Below are positions 1 to 5,588 of a DNA stretch of 10,282 nt, one piece after another. Under the pieces are notes generated by a model that saw nothing but the letters and a program-made list of their open reading frames with translations, searched no databases and had not been told where the DNA came from. This stretch comes from Oscillospiraceae bacterium. Its GTDB lineage: Bacteria > Bacillota > Clostridia > Clostridiales > Clostridiaceae. Location: NCBI GenBank assembly GCA_009785875.1, contig WQUF01000344.1:1-10282 (forward strand), read 5' to 3'. Each line of letters begins with the position of its first letter. The first letter of the stretch is position 1. The position numbers were made by a program, and so were the translations under genes.

Positions 1-790
1 GATTTTCATGGCTTAATTTAGCAAGCATCCTGGCAGGCTGCAATTTTAACTTTTTTTCATAAACCAATGCCATAGCATCGGGACAGAGCTTTTTAAGGGT
101 GAGATAATTAAAAACCGTGGCATCGCTTATGGATAGATCATTGGAAATTTTCTCAGCGATGTTAAATTCTCCTCTATAGGACTTGGTTTCCTTGAGCATG
201 GTGTGTTTTTCTAAAATTGCCTTAATATAGACCTCTTTAGATATTTTTCTATAATTAATATTGGCATCAATCATTAGGCTTCTCTCAAAGTATTCATCGA
301 TATCTTCATCTACAACAAAACAAGGAATTTTTCTAAACCGCTCCTCATTCTTATATTTACAAATATTAGTTAATGCTAAATATCTGGAATTCCCATTTAT
401 TATAGTAAAAGTCTCATTATCTCTGGTTTTCACGATTAATGGTGTTATTATCCCAAGGGATTCAATTGAAGAAATCAAGTTCAACAATTCATAGGTTTCA
501 GGTTTATCAAAATAATTCCAACCATTGGCTGTTTTTTGTATTTGCTCGATATCGATATACCTAAAATCCTTAAAAAGATCCACACCATTAGTAAAATCTT
601 CCTCTCTTTTCTTCAATTCCCTTATCGTTTTCTCACGAGTGAATTCTTTCATCTCTTCATCACTAAATCCAATTGGTATTCTCTCCACACGAACGTTATC
701 TGTGTATTTTTTTATAGTGCATTTAGGGATCAGATCATCCCCAATGGATACCGAAACTTTATCACCTAAAAAACTTAAATCTGTTGGCAT
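1..790 (-). CDS. ParB/Spo0J-like partition-type DNA-binding protein, partial (C-terminus beyond left edge)
   Basis: An uninterrupted minus-strand frame opens with ATG at 790 and runs 263 codons to the left edge without a stop. Upstream, AAGGA lies 7 bases before the ATG, which supports this start. After an unusual charged N-terminal extension of about 78 residues comes a ParB N-terminal (ParB/Srx-fold) domain at about residues 79-165. It contains SIESLGIITPLIVK (108-121) and INGNSRYLAL (131-140), the latter where chromosomal ParB has its GERRxRA nucleotide-binding motif. A helix-turn-helix follows at about 208-233 (NIAEKISNDL, then ISDATVFNYL), as in ParB/KorB proteins. Family members bind DNA in chromosome or plasmid partition, and many solitary homologues act as regulators or sit on mobile elements. 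No parA is visible here, so the role is open. The family call is solid; a true partition function is not shown. Confidence 0.85.
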   Translation of the reverse strand, partial: MPTDLSFLGDKVSVSIGDDLIPKCTIKKYTDNVRVERIPIGFSDEEMKEFTREKTIRELKKREEDFTNGVDLFKDFRYIDIEQIQKTANGWNYFDKPETYELLNLISSIESLGIITPLIVKTRDNETFTIINGNSRYLALTNICKYKNEERFRKIPCFVVDEDIDEYFERSLMIDANINYRKISKEVYIKAILEKHTMLKETKSYRGEFNIAEKISNDLSISDATVFNYLTLKKLCPDAMALVYEKKLKLQPARMLAKLSHEN

Positions 791-816
791 TTTAAAATCC
801 TTAATAATTACTTATA

Positions 817-848
817 TTACAGTATATGCTTATACTGTAAAAAAAGTC
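817..848 (-). promoter_or_regulatory. Promoter with overlapping inverted-repeat operator for the ParB-like gene
   Basis: Arms TTACAGTATA (817-826) and TATACTGTAA (831-840) form a perfect 10-bp inverted repeat around TGCT. Read on the minus strand, TTTACA at its upstream end and TAATAT at its downstream end are 16 bases apart, a plausible -35/-10 pair. The repeat therefore fills the spacer of the only good promoter candidate, about 25-50 bases upstream of the ATG at 790. This is the geometry of a repressor operator. The regulator is unknown; autoregulation by the ParB-like protein is possible. Confidence 0.55.
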
Positions 849-987
849 CTGGTTAAACCAAGAAACTTTATTAATAAATGGGGAGCCTTAACTTTTCAAG
901 GAACTCGTTTTATAAAATTTGAATCCAGCAGCGGTGTTTTGGAAAAATAAAGAAAGCTTAACTCCGCTCATTGTCAAGTTTTTTAAT

Positions 988-1023
988 AATGGACTTAATC
1001 CAAAGATTTAGACTAAGTCCATT
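988..1023 (-). terminator. Long RNA hairpin downstream of the membrane-protein gene
   Basis: Arms AATGGACTTA (988-997) and TAAGTCCATT (1014-1023) are perfectly complementary. In minus-strand RNA the stem continues inward through a G-U pair and five more pairs to a four-base loop, about 16 bp in all. In plus-strand RNA the inner part is broken by mismatches, so the hairpin suits minus-strand transcription. It lies just after the minus-strand gene that ends at 1100. There is no proper U-run after it (ATTAAAAAAC), so it may protect RNA ends rather than terminate by itself. Confidence 0.45.
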
Positions 1024-1099
1024 TTAATACTTTTATGTTTCATTATTAATTATTAAAGCCCGTTATCTCTAGGATTCTCATCTTTTGGTCTACTGTATC

Positions 1100-2143
1100 T
1101 TAGAGCCTGTTCTTAGTAGAATGGAATATCAAAATCATACAAGCAATAACAACAATAGCTATGATAAAGATTGAAGCAATATTAACTATTTTCCCTACTA
1201 AAGTATAATCTACAACCGATTGATTATCTCCAATTAAAACCTCATCAGCAGTTTTTGAGCTAAAATAATATTTCCCAAAATATGAATTCTGATAATTTTT
1301 AAAAGATAGAAAGAAACTGCCTTTTTCCAGAGCAAAATTAACTTGTCCGCTTTCAAAATGTCTTAAATCAGAATTTAAATTCAATAATTTAGGAAGATCT
1401 TTGTCGGTGAGTTTAAAATACATTTCTCCATTAGCATTGTCAAAGCATACCAATTCATTCCCAGTGGAAACTTTCAAAAATACCAATGTCATATTCTCCA
1501 CAGTTCCCCAAATTGCTGCTTCGATTATCTTTTCATTTGGCAATAGCAATTTAAATGAACTATCGCTTCCATCTGCATAAATATCTCCAATTGCATTCCT
1601 CATTTGCCCTTTAAAAAGATAAACAGCCTGATTTTGATGATACTTGTCTGGGCTATATCCAGTTACAATTATGGTGCCAATTTTATCACCATATATCCTA
1701 TCTCCCAAAATTCCTTGGCTCTTTACTGTATCTGAATGACCTGAAGAAACTACATAATTCATCCCATTTGCTTCAAGCAATATTAATCTTCCGTCTTTTA
1801 AAGTCAATTCATGATATGGTACACCAATATTTTCATTAAATGCATCCCACATATAAGAAACTCCTATGGATATTTCAGGGATGAAACTGCTTAAATCCTG
1901 AACTGTGCACTCATTGTTTTCGATTATGATCCTTTTAACCTTTCCATTTTCTTTTCCAATAACACTCAGCTTATCTTCCCATGGCAAAAGACCTTGAAAA
2001 TACGCATCTACGCTTATAAATTCCAATCCCTTATATAATTCCTTAAGCTCCCCATTTTCATAAGATAATAGGCTCATATTCCGTTTCTGACTGCTGTTTG
2101 ATAAGCTGCTGTTTAAGCCACTTTTATGAAGGTCAGCAGTCAC
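1100..2143 (-). CDS. C-terminally membrane-anchored protein of unknown family, possibly damaged at both ends
   Basis: I do not recognise the family. The frame encodes up to 347 residues from a GTG at 2143, but no Shine-Dalgarno sequence precedes that GTG and an in-frame TAA lies five codons upstream. An ATG at residue 23 (MSLLSYENG) is an alternative start with only a weak ribosome site. Most of the protein is soluble-looking beta-rich sequence, with repeated short hydrophobic strands and turns that recall a beta-propeller or similar sheet fold. Residues about 319-341 form one strong membrane helix (IASIFIIAIVVIACMILIF), followed by a short basic tail. No signal peptide is visible, although the large domain would have to be exported for the helix to act as a C-terminal anchor. 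The missing export signal suggests a lost 5' end. The stop at 1100 may result from a frameshift, because another frame continues with YSRPKDENPRDNGL to a stop at 1053. Treat it as a gene of uncertain integrity. Confidence 0.6.
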   Translation of the reverse strand: MTADLHKSGLNSSLSNSSQKRNMSLLSYENGELKELYKGLEFISVDAYFQGLLPWEDKLSVIGKENGKVKRIIIENNECTVQDLSSFIPEISIGVSYMWDAFNENIGVPYHELTLKDGRLILLEANGMNYVVSSGHSDTVKSQGILGDRIYGDKIGTIIVTGYSPDKYHQNQAVYLFKGQMRNAIGDIYADGSDSSFKLLLPNEKIIEAAIWGTVENMTLVFLKVSTGNELVCFDNANGEMYFKLTDKDLPKLLNLNSDLRHFESGQVNFALEKGSFFLSFKNYQNSYFGKYYFSSKTADEVLIGDNQSVVDYTLVGKIVNIASIFIIAIVVIACMILIFHSTKNRL

Positions 2144-2479
2144 GAGTAAATAGCTAAATTACTTGGTTTTATGCCAATTACACCTTAATAGCAGTCTAAA
2201 ACACGATAAGAGCCTATTTTTTTTATTAATTCTAAATTTTATTAATGGTCCATTTTCACATAATGGAACATATACTAATTACGAGGAGAATAAGATAACA
2301 AATTTAGTCTAAGCAATAAAAAAAGCTAAAGCAATGTATAATCTAAGCTTTAGCTTTTTTCTATTGATACAACAATTTATTGGTGGTATTTATTTATAAT
2401 ATGCCTATGTCTATAAATATATTACTAAAAATTTGATACACTCAAAAATATATATGATATCAAAAAGTTTACATTGCTC
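2144..2479. other. Intergenic region with terminator and no clear gene
   Basis: This 336-base AT-rich stretch holds a strong bidirectional hairpin at 2319-2360. It also has small imperfect repeats built on TCCATT/AATGGA (around 2249-2268) and a weak TTTGATA...TATCAAA inverted repeat (2432-2464). ACGAGGAG at 2281-2288 looks like an isolated ribosome binding site on the plus strand, but no start codon or frame follows it. I see no supportable coding sequence on either strand. Confidence 0.55.
2319..2360. terminator. Bidirectional intrinsic terminator
   Basis: AAAAAAGCTAAAGC (2319-2332) and GCTTTAGCTTTTTT (2347-2360) form a perfect 14-bp stem around a 14-base loop. The A-run and T-run on opposite sides give a U-tract whichever strand is transcribed. 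It most probably ends the minus-strand antitoxin/toxin-remnant transcript arriving from the right. Confidence 0.75.
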
Positions 2480-2695
2480 TTAGAAAATTCGACTTTCAAT
2501 AAAAGCTAAAAATTGAGTTGGTGTCATAATGAAATCTTCTGCTGGATAGTGTTTTATGTTTCCTGTTACTAGAATTGCTCTATTTTCTTTAGCTGTATCA
2601 TAAAAAATGCGATCACTTTCGTCAGGTAGTGGTATATCGCTAATAAGTGGTTCAACTAATATTCCAATTTCTTGTATTACTTTATATTCTCTTTT
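2480..2695 (-). pseudogene. Remnant of a PIN-family toxin (C-terminal half only)
   Basis: Directly after the antitoxin gene, overlapping its last codons in another frame, 71 codons resemble the C-terminal half of a PIN-domain toxin of the RelB-partnered 'PIN family' group (COG1569-like). The stretch runs from KREYKVIQEIG through PLPDESDRIFYD and ILVTGNIKHYP to IMTPTQFLAFIE and a TAA at 2480-2482. The acidic DESD...D cluster and the T-G-N motif match the second half of such nucleases. The frame is closed by TAG at 2696-2698 and has no ATG, GTG or TTG before codon 57. The N-terminal half, with the IDTN-type first catalytic aspartate, is absent. The fragment starts where a full toxin gene of about 140 codons would be expected, so a deletion has probably fused the antitoxin end to mid-toxin. 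A functional nuclease is very unlikely. Confidence 0.75.
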
Positions 2696-2994
2696 CTAAC
2701 TTCTGCAATTATCTCATCTATCTCATCCATAGTTATATTATCCGTGCCGTTTATAATAGATTGTTCTTGTGCAGCTTTAAATACTTCTTTAAGTTTTTCT
2801 CTACTTTCTATTACTTTCTTTAAGTCTTGTTTTTCAATATCTGTAACGATAAATGGCAATTTACGTTCTCGTAAAGTTGCTTTAATAAACATGTTAAAAG
2901 CAGTGGTAATATTAATCCCTACATTTTCACAAAAAGTATCAAACTGTTTTTTTGATTCTTCGTCAATACGTACAGTTACATTTACTGCTCCCAT
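2677..2994 (-). CDS. RelB/DinJ-family antitoxin (orphan)
   Basis: The 105-residue protein begins MGAVNVTVRIDEESKKQFD and continues with a helix carrying GINITTAFNMFIKATL, the ribbon-helix-helix fold of RelB/DinJ antitoxins (about residues 1-50). This fold dimerises and binds operator DNA. The C-terminal part ends in ITMDEIDEIIAEVRKE, a helix typical of the toxin-binding tail of this family. The ATG at 2994 is preceded by AAAGGAG at a good distance and by a near-consensus promoter. Normally the protein would neutralise a co-transcribed toxin and autoregulate the pair. Here the following toxin gene is reduced to its C-terminal half, so the antitoxin seems orphaned. It may persist as a regulator, as protection against a related toxin elsewhere, or simply as not yet decayed. 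Length and motifs look intact. Confidence 0.88.
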   Translation of the reverse strand: MGAVNVTVRIDEESKKQFDTFCENVGINITTAFNMFIKATLRERKLPFIVTDIEKQDLKKVIESREKLKEVFKAAQEQSIINGTDNITMDEIDEIIAEVRKENIK

Positions 2995-3022
2995 AAAAAC
3001 ACTCCTTTTAATATTATATACT

Positions 3023-3053
3023 TAATTATACATATAATTATGTGCAAAATCAA
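3023..3053 (-). promoter_or_regulatory. Antitoxin promoter with overlapping inverted repeat
   Basis: On the minus strand, TTGATT (3048-3053) and TATAAT (3025-3030) are separated by 17 bases, a near-consensus promoter about 30 bases upstream of the antitoxin ATG. The -10 box lies inside a perfect 8-bp inverted repeat, TAATTATA (3023-3030) and TATAATTA (3033-3040), with CA between. Ribbon-helix-helix antitoxins commonly bind such palindromes to repress their own operon, so this is the likely operator, though the AT-richness lowers its weight. Confidence 0.6.
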
Positions 3054-3067
3054 CAAAAGTATTATTT

Positions 3068-3787
3068 TTATCTATGAAAAATATTTATTATATTCTGCAC
3101 AAAAGGTAAATAGTAAATCACAGGTATAAAAATTGCAGGAAGAAAGTTTTCGATTTTTATTTTAGTTATCTTTAAAATATTAAGTCCTATAGCGAAAACC
3201 AATATTCCCCCCACAATAGAAATTTCTCTCAGCATATCATTAGTTATAAACGGGCTTATAAAACCTGAAAATACAGTGAGAAGTCCTTGATAAAAGAGCA
3301 CTACAAAGGCAGAGAGTATGACACCAATCCCTAAACTTGCAGAAAATATTATGCTAGACACTCCATCTAAAATAGACTTTGCAAAGAGTATGGAGTGATC
3401 ATGCTTAATTCCGCTTTGAATGGAGCCTAAAATGGACATAGTTCCAACGCAAAACAACAAGCTTGATGCTATAAAGCTTTGAGAAAATCCCGTTTCTTTT
3501 TTTGAAAACTTGCTCTGAACAAAGTCCCCAAATCTCTTAAATTTGGAAGATAAATCCAATAATTCCCCTATAAAACCTCCTATCACAAGGCTTAAAATAA
3601 AAAGAATAGGATTTGCTTCTTTATCTAATAGATTCTTAAGGCAGCTGCTTATTCCAATAAATAGCGTAGCAAGGCCAATTCCTGTTGTGATAATATCGAT
3701 ATACCTTTCTTTTAATCTTCCTTTAAGAAATAGTCCAATAAAACTCCCCACTATTACTGCAAAAAAATTAACTATTGTTCCTAACAT
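3068..3787 (-). CDS. DUF554 family integral membrane protein
   Basis: A 239-residue polytopic membrane protein. The ATG at 3787 is chosen over one 20 codons upstream because AGAAGGCGG sits at correct spacing before it, and because MLGTIVNFFAVIVGSFIG is the usual start of DUF554 (YdfK/YqgA-like) proteins. Typical family features follow: a glycine-rich early helix ending in a KGRLKERY loop, GIGLATLFIG, a conserved IGGFIGELLDL segment, LFCVGTMSILGSIQSG with its small polar residues, and SILDGVSSIIFSASLGIGV. I count about six or seven membrane helices. The length matches the family norm of about 230-240. The function of DUF554 is not established; a transport or channel role is only inference. It is divergently transcribed from the sugar kinase, with a shared upstream region that contains a palindrome. 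Confidence 0.88.
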   Translation of the reverse strand: MLGTIVNFFAVIVGSFIGLFLKGRLKERYIDIITTGIGLATLFIGISSCLKNLLDKEANPILFILSLVIGGFIGELLDLSSKFKRFGDFVQSKFSKKETGFSQSFIASSLLFCVGTMSILGSIQSGIKHDHSILFAKSILDGVSSIIFSASLGIGVILSAFVVLFYQGLLTVFSGFISPFITNDMLREISIVGGILVFAIGLNILKITKIKIENFLPAIFIPVIYYLPFVQNIINIFHR

Positions 3788-3862
3788 ATTAACCGCCTTC
3801 TCACTAAAATATACATGTCTATTATTTATCATATCTAACTTTATCACATTATGATACGCTTT

Positions 3863-3880
3863 AACATATTATAATATGTT
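3863..3880. promoter_or_regulatory. Perfect 18-bp palindrome between divergent genes
   Basis: AACATATTATAATATGTT is a perfect dyad with no spacer, placed between the divergent DUF554 and kinase genes. Its right end touches the kinase -35 box (TTGATT, 3879-3884). Its symmetry and position suggest an operator that could control one or both genes. AT-richness makes chance palindromes more likely, but 9 paired bases at exactly this position is notable. Confidence 0.45.
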
Positions 3881-3931
3881 GATTGAGTCATATATTCTAT
3901 GTTATAATTATCAAAATTTACTCACGAGGTG
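3879..3931 (+). promoter_or_regulatory. Promoter and ribosome binding site of the PfkB kinase
   Basis: TTGATT (3879-3884), an 18-base spacer and TATAAT (3903-3908) form a sigma-A-like promoter. The -10 box ends 31 bases before the ATG at 3940. GAGGTG (3926-3931) is the Shine-Dalgarno, 8 bases from that ATG. Because transcription would start near 3915, the further-upstream ATG at 3883 cannot be the start, so the shorter protein is right. Confidence 0.7.
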
Positions 3932-3939
3932 AAATTATA

Positions 3940-5070
3940 ATGCAAGAAAAATTAAATGAGTTAAAAAATGCTTTAATTGCAAATAAAGATAAGAAATTAA
4001 AGATGGTCTTAGGTTTCGATGGCTTTGTAGACGAAATCATCCACGTTGTTGCGAAAAGGCAAGATTTTCATAACTTTAAGCGAGTGAATACCATAAAAGA
4101 ATTTTCTGAAAGAATCGGTAAAGCTGCTGGACTTGGTACGAATATTGAGTTTGTGACAATGCAAACAAAATTAGGGGGAAATGGACCTATACTTGCAAAC
4201 GCCTTCATTGAATATGGAGTGGATGTTACATATATTGGATCTATTGGCGATCCAGCTATTCATCCTGTTTTTCTGCCTATATCAAATCGAGCTCATGCTG
4301 TTTCTCTCTGTGAACCTGGTCATACTGATGCCATTGAATTTGACGACGGTAAATTGATGCTTGGCAAACACTTTTCTTTAAACGAAGTTAATTGGAACAG
4401 AATAAAAGAAAGGTCAAATGGTCTTTCTGGCTTTGTCGATTTGATCAAAGATGTGGATTTATTTGGTATGGAAAACTGGACGATGCTGGGTAATATGTCT
4501 GATATCTGGGAAGGCGTAATAGATGATGTATTTCCATTGCTTCCTGACCGCAAAGAAAAACCAATTGCTTTTTTTGATTTAGCAGACCCTGAGAAGAGAT
4601 CTAAAGAAGACATCCTTCGATCTATGAATTTGATCTCTAAGTTCCAGGAGAAATATAAGGTTATTTTAGGATTAAATGAAAAGGAAGCCTTCGAGATTGC
4701 AGAAGTCTTCGATATAAATTTGGACGATTCTTTACCAAGAGAAGAAATGCTTAAACAAATTGTGATACAAAACGGTGAAAAACTAAAAATCGATTGCCTT
4801 GTAGTTCATCCCACTAAAGAAGCCATGGTTTATGCTGATGGCGAATATTATTATACTAAAGGTCCTTATTGCCCAAAGCCAGTGCTCACAACAGGTGCAG
4901 GTGATAATTTCAATGCAGGTTTTTGCTTTGGTCAGGCTTTAGGATTGGATTACTCATTATCACTGCTCCTTGGAGTTTGTACATCGGGTTTCTATGTTAG
5001 GAAAGCAAAGAGCCCTAGCTTGGATGAGATTTTAACTTTTATAACTGAATGGGAAAATGGTGAAATTTAA
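3940..5070 (+). CDS. PfkB/ribokinase-family carbohydrate kinase
   Basis: This 376-residue cytoplasmic protein should transfer phosphate from ATP to a sugar, nucleoside or polyol hydroxyl. GFDGFVDEI (about 25-33) is the first sugar-binding strand. KLGGNGPILANAFIEYG (about 77-93) is the ribokinase signature 1 region with its GGN motif, followed by VTYIGSIGD. Near the C-terminus, TTGAGDNFNAG (about 317-327) is signature 2: GAGD supplies the anion hole and the catalytic aspartate (about 322). The middle carries the expected ATP-side beta-alpha units (KVILGLNEKEAFEIA; CLVVHPTKEAMVY). The length is somewhat above the usual 300-330. The start is fixed by a strong ribosome site and promoter. No sugar transporter or pathway gene adjoins it, so the substrate cannot be assigned. 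It is monocistronic, ending at a hairpin terminator. Confidence 0.88.
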   Translation: MQEKLNELKNALIANKDKKLKMVLGFDGFVDEIIHVVAKRQDFHNFKRVNTIKEFSERIGKAAGLGTNIEFVTMQTKLGGNGPILANAFIEYGVDVTYIGSIGDPAIHPVFLPISNRAHAVSLCEPGHTDAIEFDDGKLMLGKHFSLNEVNWNRIKERSNGLSGFVDLIKDVDLFGMENWTMLGNMSDIWEGVIDDVFPLLPDRKEKPIAFFDLADPEKRSKEDILRSMNLISKFQEKYKVILGLNEKEAFEIAEVFDINLDDSLPREEMLKQIVIQNGEKLKIDCLVVHPTKEAMVYADGEYYYTKGPYCPKPVLTTGAGDNFNAGFCFGQALGLDYSLSLLLGVCTSGFYVRKAKSPSLDEILTFITEWENGEI

Positions 5071-5085
5071 CCTTTTTGGTGTATT

Positions 5086-5197
5086 TCATATTTAGTTGGC
5101 ACTCTAAGTTTTATGATCTCATTTTAATGCATTGATTTCATTAGATTTTATCGGTATTATAAAAAAGAAATGTGCCAACTAAATATGATCTTTTTTG
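5086..5197 (+). terminator. Long-stem hairpin with U-run, likely terminator of the kinase gene
   Basis: TCATATTTAGTTGGCAC (5086-5102) and GTGCCAACTAAATATGA (5172-5188) are perfect 17-base complements separated by 69 bases. TCTTTTTT follows immediately (5189-5196), giving an intrinsic terminator shape 15 bases after the kinase stop. The loop is much longer than usual, so the element could also be a small non-coding insertion (MITE-like) with 17-bp terminal repeats that happens to supply a terminator. No target-site duplication is visible. Confidence 0.6.
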
Positions 5198-5215
5198 AAA
5201 CACTCACTTCTTTAC

Positions 5216-5252
5216 TGAATAATATGTGCTAATAAACGCACATATTTATTCA
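5216..5252. repeat. Imperfect inverted repeat (hairpin)
   Basis: TGAATAATATGTGC (5216-5229) pairs with GCACATATTTATTCA (5238-5252) with a single bulged base and an 8-base loop. No U-run follows on either strand. It overlaps the stop codon of the minus-strand gene remnant at 5246 and may be its old transcript end. Confidence 0.5.
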
Positions 5253-5416
5253 TTAAAGCAAAGTTTGATATCGATTAGCATGGATTTATCATTGCAGATT
5301 TTCTTAAAATCGGAAATCGCACCTTTAGCTTCTTTTAAGCGAAGTTTTCCATCTCCCCTCTTTGGGAAAAACTCATCTTCAACTTTTTTCTTATACTTTA
5401 TTATATGAATTTTAAT
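5246..5416 (-). pseudogene. Decayed gene fragment (C-terminal piece), unrecognised
   Basis: A minus-strand frame of 56 codons, closed upstream by TGA (5417-5419) and ending in TAA at 5246-5248, reads like real protein. It has a lysine-rich start, then EDEFFPKRGDGKLRLKEAKG, then AISDFKKICNDKSMLIDIKL. The amphipathic, charged pattern and good codon choice suggest the C-terminus of a former gene. There is no usable start codon before a late ATG, no ribosome site, and the upstream sequence is AT-rich non-coding. I recall a similar lysine/arginine-rich tail in small DUF6155-type proteins, but this resemblance is weak and from memory. Confidence 0.4.
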
Positions 5417-5499
5417 TCAAGTATGCATTTAAATTTTAAAATATTCTTTATTTTTTAATTATATTTTGCAACAGTATTTAAATTTTATAACTCTTTAAT

Positions 5500-5526
5500 T
5501 ATAGATATATAAAAAGGGAGAATATA
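5500..5526 (+). promoter_or_regulatory. Conserved leader block, copy 1
   Basis: The stretch from TATAGATATAT through AAAAAGGGAG to AATATA closely matches 6697-6722 in front of the downstream paralogue. It holds a possible -10 box (TATAGA, with TTTAAA 17 bases upstream at 5477-5482) and an AAGGGAG Shine-Dalgarno-like element that no start codon follows. The real ribosome site (AGAGGGAG) is about 60 bases further down, directly before the ATG at 5589. The shared sequence implies that promoter and leader were duplicated with the gene. Confidence 0.45.
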
Positions 5527-5588
5527 TACTAATACAACCAAAAAAATTTAAAAATTAAATAAATATATTTAAGAAAGAGGGAGAAAAA

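Larger units (their letters stand above)
791..1099. other. Intergenic region between the ParB-like gene and the membrane-protein gene
   Basis: These 309 bases hold the promoter/operator of the ParB-like gene at their left end and a long hairpin at 988-1023. They also hold a possible frameshifted tail of the neighbouring membrane-protein gene at about 1053-1100. A short palindrome (TGGTTAAACCA, 851-861) lies just upstream of the ParB promoter. I see no convincing further gene. Confidence 0.6.
5071..5588. other. Long intergenic region after the kinase
   Basis: Over 500 bases without an intact gene. In order it holds a 17-bp-stem hairpin (5086-5197), a second hairpin (5216-5252), a decayed minus-strand gene fragment (5246-5416), and a very AT-rich leader leading to the first secreted-protein gene, including the conserved block at 5500-5526. 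The run of decayed pieces suggests a site of past insertion or deletion. Confidence 0.6.

Noticed and set aside
261..494. Plus-strand open frame of 77 codons.
   Set aside because: Low-complexity antisense shadow of the ParB-like coding sequence.
525..950. Plus-strand open frame of 141 codons, including a plausible-looking tail (KVLVKPRNFINKWGALTFQG).
   Set aside because: Most of it is antisense to the well-supported ParB-like gene, it has no ribosome site, and the tail beyond 790 crosses that gene's promoter.
2432..2464. Inverted repeat TTTGATA...TATCAAA with a short T-run on the minus strand.
   Set aside because: Only a 7-bp AT-rich stem; the terminator at 2319-2360 is far stronger for the same transcript.
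2672..3025. Plus-strand open frame of 117 codons rich in Ser, Phe and Ile.
   Set aside because: Antisense to the antitoxin and its promoter; composition is typical of a mirror frame and no ribosome site is present.
3543..3854. Plus-strand open frame of 103 codons.
   Set aside because: Antisense to the DUF554 gene, whose family motifs, start and ribosome site are clear.
4320..4613. Minus-strand open frame of 97 codons inside the kinase.
   Set aside because: Antisense to conserved PfkB sequence with no independent support.
5226..5408. Plus-strand open frame of 60 codons.
   Set aside because: It starts inside a hairpin, has no ribosome site, and is opposite a more protein-like remnant on the minus strand.
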